64,000 nt of DNA from the IMG/VR virus record IMGVR_UViG_3300034019_001883, positions 1-64,000 of that record. One strand, given 5' to 3'. Below the pieces are notes generated by a model that worked only from the letters and a program-made list of their open reading frames with translations, had not been told where the DNA came from and ran no database searches. Positions within the stretch are counted from its first letter, which is position 1. Every line of letters begins with the position of its first letter. A program made the position numbers and the translations under genes. Below are positions 58,030 through 64,000 of the stretch, piece by piece. Origin of the DNA: a virus.

Positions 58030-60227
58030 GCCTGAATGTTTACCGTCATGCCCGGGACTTAGCGATCCTTTGGCTGGGGCAGCAGTCTGATACCGATAGC
58101 CGGGTGCCGACCGCCGAGGAATTGGCGGCGACCGAGGATATTATCCGCAGCCATGTCAGTGCTACCCGGCGATCGCGTCCCAATGGGTTGTTGAACCGTC
58201 CCACCTTCACCGGCGGCAGCCAGACGGTAACCCTATCCTCCCTATCGCCTTGGCTCCATAGCCACCCTGGGTTAGCTACTATCTCATCGACGGCGGTGGA
58301 GCTACCACCTTTAACCAGTGGCGCTGTTGTCAACCGCTACGACTACCTTTACCTGGTGGCCATGGCGGTACAGGTGGGCACCGCCCAAGATGCTAACGTA
58401 GCGCTTACGTTTCAATGGCGCAGCGGCAACCTATTGCAATCAGTCACCCGTGAAAATACGGCACGACTGCGTTCTGTCTATGGCATTTGGGTATCCCAGG
58501 GGGAGATGAGTGCAGCCGCGATCGCAACGGCGATCGGCAACAGCATTGCTGTCTCCACCTCAGCACCGCTTATCTATGGCAACAGTCGCCTTTACCTGAG
58601 TGATACCGCCCTGGCTGATGGCGTCACCTACGCTATCAATGGCACGCCGGAGGTAATTAGCCTATTGCGAGCATGGCGGGTACAGGGCAATACCATTGAC
58701 GGATGGCAATGGGGGCCAACGGAGCAACCGCTGGAGGCCGCCATTCACTTGCAGCCAACCTATCGCTATGTAGGCGACGGGTGGGACAATTGGCGCGATC
58801 GCTTGCAAGAAAGCGTCTATCGACTAATGCGCGGCGAACCCTTGCAGAACGCACCAACCCAGGCAAGAGGTGTTTATAACTTGCTCAACGGGCAAGTGGG
58901 CAGCAATACGGCAGCGCCAGGGGTGGCAACCACCTCCCCCAATGGCTCGACGATGCTGGCCAATGAGCAGCGCATTACCTTCACCAATGAGGCGATCATT
59001 CAGACCACCTACGCGATCGCGCTAACCACGACCAGTGATGGCAGCAGCCCAGCTAAGGCACAGGCGACCATTAACTTTGCTGGCAATTCACCCACCGGGG
59101 CCACCTTTGCCAGTAGCGGCCATGCCATCTTTGATGGCACCGGCGCTAATATCAGCGCCAATGGTAGCTTTACCGGCGGTGGTGGCACCGCCGCCCTAAC
59201 CTGGACGGCAACGACAGCCGGAGCGCCTGCAGTTGGCACGACGCTTTACTTGGTTCCCGCCATCTCCTACCCAGCAGGTTCAGGGTTACCCGTCTGTGGA
59301 GCAATTGAAAAAGTCTACCTAAATGGCACCGCCCTGAGCCCTGCCAACGTGCGGGAGTCAGACATTACGGGCTATGCCAACCCGGCGGCGGCGGAGACTT
59401 ACATTGTGGTGATGAACCGCAACAATGCAGCCGTTCAGTGGATTTACCGCAAATTTACAGTTACCTCCAGCGGCTCCGGCATCGTCACCCTACCCAGTGG
59501 CGCCCGGGGCGCGATCGCCTGGATTAGTGGCACCAATGCCCCCACGACGCGCCAGGATGCGCCGGTCATCACCGGGCTAGCCAATAGCAGCGAGTATTCT
59601 ATCCTGTGCTACCATGCACCGCCCGCTAGTGAGCAATGGCAATTTCAGCTATTGTCTCCCGCCTATGCTGGCACCTTAGATCGGGCTTGGCTGAATGGCG
59701 CACGGGTGACGACGGCCCCCATGGCGATCGCTCACTCGCTTGGCGGCGGCACTACCTTTAACCCCCCTAGCCGTCCATTGCCGGATGGTGATGTAGCGGG
59801 CCATTGTGTCGCTTGGCGGTTGCCGCGCAATGGTGAAGCGTTAGCGGTGGCTGACCATACCCTTAATGCTGAAATCAACCTAGGTGGGTTATTTAGCCGT
59901 AATGCGCCCTTTGTTGTTTTCCCCGTCTCTACGCCAGAGGCAGGTTTAGCTGGGCTACGGCCCGGGCAGGTGGTAAGCGTCACCAACCTGGTTGCCACCT
60001 ACCCGCGATCGGTGGCGGCAACGCTAACTGCCAGAGGCACTGCGATCGGGGTATTTAAGCCAACCCTTAGCAATAGCAAGGCGTACCAATTGGTGATCTT
60101 TTGCGGGTTAGAAAAGGACGGCGACCATCGGTTTTTGGTGCTTACCTTCAACGGTAGCGGCAACAGCCTAGCGGCAAGCACCGATAGCACTGGCTATGCC
60201 GGGATTGATGTTTTTAGGTATTACTAA
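58026..60227 (+). CDS. Tail fibre / baseplate adaptor protein
   Basis: 733 residues from GTG overlapping the preceding stop. The N-terminal domain (NVYRHARDLAILWLGQ) is followed by beta domains and ~500 residues of Ala/Thr/Gly-rich strands (TTTSDGSSPAKAQATINFAGNSPTG), as in phage fibres. GTTFNPPSRPLPDGDVAGHCVAWRL lies near the C-terminus. Likely the proximal fibre part. Confidence 0.6.
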   Translation: MSLNVYRHARDLAILWLGQQSDTDSRVPTAEELAATEDIIRSHVSATRRSRPNGLLNRPTFTGGSQTVTLSSLSPWLHSHPGLATISSTAVELPPLTSGAVVNRYDYLYLVAMAVQVGTAQDANVALTFQWRSGNLLQSVTRENTARLRSVYGIWVSQGEMSAAAIATAIGNSIAVSTSAPLIYGNSRLYLSDTALADGVTYAINGTPEVISLLRAWRVQGNTIDGWQWGPTEQPLEAAIHLQPTYRYVGDGWDNWRDRLQESVYRLMRGEPLQNAPTQARGVYNLLNGQVGSNTAAPGVATTSPNGSTMLANEQRITFTNEAIIQTTYAIALTTTSDGSSPAKAQATINFAGNSPTGATFASSGHAIFDGTGANISANGSFTGGGGTAALTWTATTAGAPAVGTTLYLVPAISYPAGSGLPVCGAIEKVYLNGTALSPANVRESDITGYANPAAAETYIVVMNRNNAAVQWIYRKFTVTSSGSGIVTLPSGARGAIAWISGTNAPTTRQDAPVITGLANSSEYSILCYHAPPASEQWQFQLLSPAYAGTLDRAWLNGARVTTAPMAIAHSLGGGTTFNPPSRPLPDGDVAGHCVAWRLPRNGEALAVADHTLNAEINLGGLFSRNAPFVVFPVSTPEAGLAGLRPGQVVSVTNLVATYPRSVAATLTARGTAIGVFKPTLSNSKAYQLVIFCGLEKDGDHRFLVLTFNGSGNSLAASTDSTGYAGIDVFRYY

Positions 60228-60607
60228 TGGCCACATACACTGTCGAAAATGGTTACAAAAAGCTGGTCCTAGACGACGCGTCCAAGGTGGATGTTGTCGC
60301 TCCCTTGTCGCTCGACGAAGGACAATTTGTCCGACTTATCCCGGCTCAGCTAACAGTCCTCAACAATATCAAGACCGGCGTTGATACCCTCAACGCGGCA
60401 ACCGGTGCCAACGATGCTCAGCTTGTCCTTAATGCTGAAGACCTGGCGATCGCCTACACCTACAACGACCCTGGCACCGCCAACCAACGCATTGCCACCG
60501 TCGTCTATACCAGCACCAGTGCGGGGCATACGGTGACTGACACCTACGCCTATGCCGGTAGTGCCCCCAACTATTACCTGACCTCTATCACCCGAGTAAC
60601 CACCTAA
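60227..60607 (+). CDS. Small fibre-associated protein (126 aa)
   Basis: TAATG overlap with the previous gene. MATYTVENGYKKLVLDDASKV, then beta strands ending with TDTYAYAGSAPNYYLTSITRV. Similar small proteins connect or cap fibre parts. No family firmly recognised. Confidence 0.55.
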   Translation: MATYTVENGYKKLVLDDASKVDVVAPLSLDEGQFVRLIPAQLTVLNNIKTGVDTLNAATGANDAQLVLNAEDLAIAYTYNDPGTANQRIATVVYTSTSAGHTVTDTYAYAGSAPNYYLTSITRVTT

Positions 60608-60609
60608 CC

Positions 60610-61893
60610 ATGGCTTTTAACTTTGGGGATATTCCCCTAATCCTGCAAGAACTACGGCGTTATTTCGCTAGCAAAGCCCAGGGGACACTGGCCGATAGTG
60701 CTCTCCAACCCGGCGCGATCGGCTCCACCGTCCAAGCCTATGACGCGGACCTCGCCGCCGTTGCCGCTATCACCACCACCGGGGGCATTAAGCGTACTGG
60801 CGCTAATACCTGGACTACATTCCCCCTCACCAATGCCGGGGAGGCGGTGACAGGGGCCGCTGATGCCGCCGCCCAACGGACCGCACTGGGGTTAACTATT
60901 GGCTCTAATGTTCAAGCCTGGGATGCGGACCTGGATGCGATCGCCGCCATCTCGACCACCGGACCTATCGAACGGACTGGGGCAGGTACTTGGGCGGTCA
61001 GCGATCGGGTGAGGTTGTTTGGCGGCAATGGACGGGGGACCAATACAGACTTTAGTACTACTGGTAATACAACCCTTGCCGAAGGGTTGTATTATTTCCG
61101 CAATTTCACCGTCAATACTGGCCACACCGTCACTATCAACGGGTTTGCTCGCATCTATTGCAGTGGCACCTTTACGGTACAGTCGGGGGCAACCATTACA
61201 GTTGGTATTGCCACAAGGAACACAAGCTCAGCGCCTGGATACAGCGGCGCGGACCTCAGATATTTTGGCGGGGAAGGAACATGGGGACCATCTTTTGCTT
61301 ACAGCCCCCACTTATTCCCTGCTGGCGGAGCAGGCGGATCTGGGTTCAGCCGAGTTGTTAACGGCACAATCAATAATATTGCCTTAGGAGGAAATGGCGG
61401 AGGTTCAATATGGATAGAAGCCAATGACGCAATCTCCGTCAACGGAACTATTACCGCAATAGGAGGCAATGGTACCGCAATCAGTTCTGGCAGTGGAGGG
61501 TATCTTTCCGGTGGCGGTGGTGGTGGCAGTGGTGGCGCTATTATGCTAACCAGCCTTGCTAGTATCACTATCGCCTCAGCCGCTACGTTATCGGTCAGAG
61601 GCGGCGATGGCGGAAACGGGGTTTTGAACATAGGAAATTCCAGGGGCTATGGCGGTAGCGGTGGGGGTGGCGGATGGGTATGGCTAACCGCGCCTACCGT
61701 AACAACGACTGGCTCAACCATCACCCTGTCTGGCGGCAGCGCCGGCGTAACTGCTAGCAACGGAACGGTAGGCGCAACTGAAGGTAGCGGCTATGGCGGA
61801 TCGTTTGGAGGCTTAGGTGGATACACTGCCAGCGACGGAGCCAGTGGTCAGTCCGGCATCTTGGTCACTCGAACCTATAAGGCGGTAGCATAA
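60610..61893 (+). CDS. Tail fibre with glycine-rich tip
   Basis: 427 residues. The N-terminus holds two repeats (YDADLAAVAAITTTGGIKRTGANTW and WDADLDAIAAISTTGPIERTGAGTW), a common fibre-shaft unit. The C-terminal ~250 residues are glycine-rich (GGAGGSGF, GGGGGGSGGA, YGGSGGGGGW), like glycine-rich receptor-binding tips of T4-like fibres. It probably determines host binding. Confidence 0.75.
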   Translation: MAFNFGDIPLILQELRRYFASKAQGTLADSALQPGAIGSTVQAYDADLAAVAAITTTGGIKRTGANTWTTFPLTNAGEAVTGAADAAAQRTALGLTIGSNVQAWDADLDAIAAISTTGPIERTGAGTWAVSDRVRLFGGNGRGTNTDFSTTGNTTLAEGLYYFRNFTVNTGHTVTINGFARIYCSGTFTVQSGATITVGIATRNTSSAPGYSGADLRYFGGEGTWGPSFAYSPHLFPAGGAGGSGFSRVVNGTINNIALGGNGGGSIWIEANDAISVNGTITAIGGNGTAISSGSGGYLSGGGGGGSGGAIMLTSLASITIASAATLSVRGGDGGNGVLNIGNSRGYGGSGGGGGWVWLTAPTVTTTGSTITLSGGSAGVTASNGTVGATEGSGYGGSFGGLGGYTASDGASGQSGILVTRTYKAVA

Positions 61894-62399
61894 TGTTTTT
61901 CTTCGTTGACCAAGACAATCAAATTGTTGGTTATTGCAATGACGAAAGCGTCGGCACTCCGACTGGCTTTTCCTTGGTCGAAGGGCCAGACGCTAGCCGC
62001 GACGACCTCTATTACGACGGCACCGCCATTCAGCTAAAGCCCGATCGCCCCAGCGATACCGCCTATTGGGACAACACCACCAACACCTGGCAGGAGCCAC
62101 CCCCGCCTCCACCCGCGCCAGTGCTGCCCAACTGGGGCAACCTCGCCGATCGCTTGGTGGCTGACATCGACATCCTCGCCATCTTGGCCACTAACCCGTT
62201 ATTCCCTGCCTTGGTGGGCCGCCTGCAAACCCTGCGCAATGGTGGCGCCATGGGTGACCCGGAACCTTTGATAGCGCTCTGGAACCACCAGTCCTATAGC
62301 TTCACTGAGGCACAGCTAGATACCCTCAGCGCCATGGCCGAGGATGAGCATATCCCGCTAGCGATCACAGCGGAGGGGATGTTAGCAGCTACGTCTTGA
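61893..62399 (+). CDS. Tail fibre assembly-like protein
   Basis: 168 residues overlapping the fibre stop. FFFVDQDNQIVGYCNDESVG at the start, a WDNTTNTWQEPPPPPPAP linker and a helical C-terminal domain. Order after the fibre and N-terminal look fit a Tfa-type chaperone or small distal part. Confidence 0.55.
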   Translation: MFFFVDQDNQIVGYCNDESVGTPTGFSLVEGPDASRDDLYYDGTAIQLKPDRPSDTAYWDNTTNTWQEPPPPPPAPVLPNWGNLADRLVADIDILAILATNPLFPALVGRLQTLRNGGAMGDPEPLIALWNHQSYSFTEAQLDTLSAMAEDEHIPLAITAEGMLAATS

Positions 62400-62583
62400 A
62401 GTAGCGCCAGGTGCCGATCGCACCCCCCGCGATCGCGGCAAGGCCAGCGGCAAGCATGATTACATCCCCAGCGCGAATTTGCGCCAACATTACTAAAAAG
62501 ACCCCATAGCCTAGGCTGTGGGGTCTTTGCTTTGACCATTCAAAAGCCGCCTGGATGGCGGCCAACACCCGCATTAAAGTCAT
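62389..62583 (-). CDS. Small membrane protein (64 aa), holin-like candidate
   Basis: Convergent overlap of 11 bases with the fibre-assembly gene. It has two hydrophobic stretches (HSLGYGVFLVMLAQI, VIMLAAGLAAIAGGAIGTW) and a short basic tail. Size and topology suit a holin, but the companion genes are other membrane proteins, so this is uncertain. Confidence 0.45.
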   Translation of the reverse strand: MTLMRVLAAIQAAFEWSKQRPHSLGYGVFLVMLAQIRAGDVIMLAAGLAAIAGGAIGTWRYFKT

Positions 62584-63155
62584 TGAGCAAGCGACCTAGG
62601 AGAACTGCCTGTCATACTAGCATTATTGCTACTGGCTAGCAGGCGACCGTAGAAATGGGTGCCGTGGAAGAAGGCTTCTGGCCCCACCACGTTCAGCCAG
62701 ACTGGAAAGGCGCTAATCGCCCAAAGCGATGGCACGCCAAAAGCAAGCATCGACGTCCTCAGGTTGTACGAGTACGCCCAGAAGCCGCCATAACCCAGGG
62801 CCAGTACCACCGCTATAGTAACCACGGTCCTCAAGGACCGGCTGACCACGTTGTCCGAGCTGAGCCGCTTGATTTCGCCATAGGCCAGCGGTAGCCCCTG
62901 GGGGTGGAAGGCAATGCCACTGATCACCAAGCACAGCAAGTCAGTCGCGATCGCACTACCGTAGCGAGCGATCATCCCCTCCATGCCCGCCCGGGCGGCC
63001 ACTGGGGTAAAGTCTACCGTCGCCGCCGCCTTGGCGACTGCACCAATCCCCACTGCCGAATAGTGGATATTGGTGGCCATCAACAGGGCAGCGATCGCCA
63101 GGGCGCCGTAGTTCAGGCTACGGCTAATCATTGGGTTGCGGCCTATCGCGGTCAT
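62580..63155 (-). CDS. Multi-span membrane protein
   Basis: 191 residues with about four membrane spans (ALAIAALLMATNIHYSAVGI, AIATDLLCLVISGIAF, TVVTIAVVLALGYGGFWAY, AFGVPSLWAISAFPVWLNVV). Overlaps both neighbouring genes by four bases. Not recognised; part of a minus-strand membrane operon. Confidence 0.6.
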   Translation of the reverse strand: MTAIGRNPMISRSLNYGALAIAALLMATNIHYSAVGIGAVAKAAATVDFTPVAARAGMEGMIARYGSAIATDLLCLVISGIAFHPQGLPLAYGEIKRLSSDNVVSRSLRTVVTIAVVLALGYGGFWAYSYNLRTSMLAFGVPSLWAISAFPVWLNVVGPEAFFHGTHFYGRLLASSNNASMTGSSPRSLAQ

Positions 63156-63799
63156 GATTTTACGTCCTTTATCAACGAAATAATCCGGTTATACTTTTCA
63201 GTCCCTTTGGACTGACCAAACACCACAGTGACGATCTTGTTTTGACTAACCCCTGCTGTTATCGCCCGCTCCACCCAAACAGACGCATTAACCAACGCCT
63301 TGCGATCGCGATAATTAGTAACCTGAGCAGGCGGTAAATGCACTGGAAAAAAGCATTTGTTTTGCTCCAACCATTCGTTAGGCGGTAGTGTTTCCACCTC
63401 ACTACAACCGGTTGCTCCACCGGTTGTACAACCAGTTGCTACAACCGGTTGTAATGCTGGTTGCACCAAGGTTTCAGGGGCATGTGAGGGGGTAGGCTCA
63501 GGGGCGGTTGCAGGTGAGTCTATGCCTACCCAGGGGTAACGCTCGATCGCTTCTATTTCTTCTTTTGAATACTTACGATCTAACTCATCCCAAAATTGCT
63601 TAGACGCCGTTGCCCGCACTGGCGGCTTCTCCACTTCAACCCTAGCAGTAGCCATGGCTGGACTTGCTAGCCAGGGTGAACCCTCCCCGCCTGTTCTCGC
63701 CACCAATTCCAGCTGCTCCCGCTCGTTGTCCCATTGCGCAAGCTTAGCGGCGCCAACACCTAGAGCAAGGAAGAAAAAGAAAGCGATCGCGTTACCCAT
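63152..63799 (-). CDS. Membrane-anchored protein with C-terminal HTH-like segment
   Basis: 215 residues from the ATG at 63799 (GGAGGG upstream). An N-terminal span (AIAFFFFLALGVGAAKLA) is followed by a linker with Pro/Thr and Gly/Cys-rich part, and RKALVNASVWVERAITAGVSQNKIVTVVFGQSKGTEKYNRIISLI, which recalls the short HTH-like end of FtsK- or coupling-type proteins (Q-x-x-I...G-x-x-K-G). A cluster of palindromes lies in its linker DNA. Confidence 0.55.
   Translation of the reverse strand: MGNAIAFFFFLALGVGAAKLAQWDNEREQLELVARTGGEGSPWLASPAMATARVEVEKPPVRATASKQFWDELDRKYSKEEIEAIERYPWVGIDSPATAPEPTPSHAPETLVQPALQPVVATGCTTGGATGCSEVETLPPNEWLEQNKCFFPVHLPPAQVTNYRDRKALVNASVWVERAITAGVSQNKIVTVVFGQSKGTEKYNRIISLIKDVKS
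63405..63462 (+). repeat. Four or five CAACCGGTTG-type palindromes at 12-13 bp spacing
   Basis: CAACCGGTTG (63405-63414), CCACCGGTTG (63417-63426), CAACCAGTTG (63429-63438), CAACCGGTTG (63442-63451) and a partial GCTGGTTG (63455-63462). They lie inside the gene at 63152. Confidence 0.8.
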
Positions 63800-63815
63800 A
63801 TGCACCCTCCAACCC

Positions 63816-64000
63816 TTAACTACCGGCAATCACCGCCACCAACACACCGAAAAACAATCCGGCAATAATCATTACCCCGCCGCCCTCGCCTGCCGTCTGG
63901 CTGACGGTGATATTAGGGTTTGACTCAACGTAGATATGCTGTGGCTGTTGGGGCTGCTGCTGTTGGGCCATCATGGCCGCCAACAACGCATCAGAACGCT
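63816..64000 (-). CDS. C-terminal part of a single-span membrane protein, partial
   Basis: The frame enters from the right edge and stops at 63816-63818. Visible part: a Gln/Pro run (MAQQQQPQQPQH), a short strand HIYVESNPNITVSQTAGEGGG and a terminal membrane span (VMIIAGLFFGVLVAVIAGS). First visible gene of the minus-strand membrane run. Confidence 0.55.
   Translation of the reverse strand, partial: RSDALLAAMMAQQQQPQQPQHIYVESNPNITVSQTAGEGGGVMIIAGLFFGVLVAVIAGS

Overview
The window is almost wall-to-wall genes of a contractile-tailed (myovirus-type) phage or prophage of a cyanobacterium. The host guess rests on the very frequent octamer GCGATCGC (HIP1), the cyanobacterial repeat, in genes on both strands. 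The virion type rests on a major capsid protein, XkdF-type prohead protease, Mu F-like head protein, tail sheath, tail tube, frameshifted tail chaperones, tape measure, gpW/gp25, gpJ and gpI baseplate proteins, and tail fibres. No terminase, portal, integrase, lysogeny repressor, tRNA or rRNA gene was recognised, so the packaging genes probably lie outside the window, and I cannot tell a free phage from a prophage.

Layout. 1-2500: the end of a LamG-like protein and small unrecognised genes. 2488-10707: a 1665-residue helicase polyprotein, a PD-(D/E)XK nuclease, two small related genes, a Dam-family adenine methyltransferase and a sigma-70 factor. 10749-21382: a Strawberry-notch-like helicase, a Dps-ferritin fusion, a kinase-like protein and a Mu F-like head protein, with small genes between. 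21428-25673: a secreted cysteine protein and then a replication/modification run: an SSB-like protein, a degenerate HAD protein, a DnaN sliding clamp and a DpdA-type deazaguanine DNA transglycosylase. 26191-36847: protease, scaffold, capsid and neck genes. 36857-45708: sheath, tube, chaperones and tape measure with a lysozyme domain. 45752-48692: RHH regulator, second DNA methyltransferase, M15 peptidase and an ART-like tagged protein. 49191-62399: baseplate and fibres. 62389-64000: a minus-strand run of membrane proteins.

The most unusual feature is a family of at least seven proteins that share short modular tags but carry unrelated bodies: two SF2 helicases (one only loosely tagged), an intact Dps ferritin, a kinase-like fold, the prohead protease itself, a possible ADP-ribosyltransferase and unknown domains. 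One tag segment contains Q-L-x-L-F, which matches the bacterial sliding-clamp binding motif, and the same window encodes a clamp. A recurrent L-x-K-S motif sits at module junctions in the protease and helicase and near the start of the capsid protein. My inference is a set of interchangeable effectors that are directed into the virion, to the replication clamp, or both.

Three small minus-strand genes each have a near-consensus promoter with a 17-bp spacer. Two of them share an almost identical promoter and leader, and two share an identical 28-base terminator, so they look like a moron-cassette family. Two unrelated-position HNH endonuclease genes interrupt the capsid and tail operons, and each is preceded by a similar two-hairpin leader.
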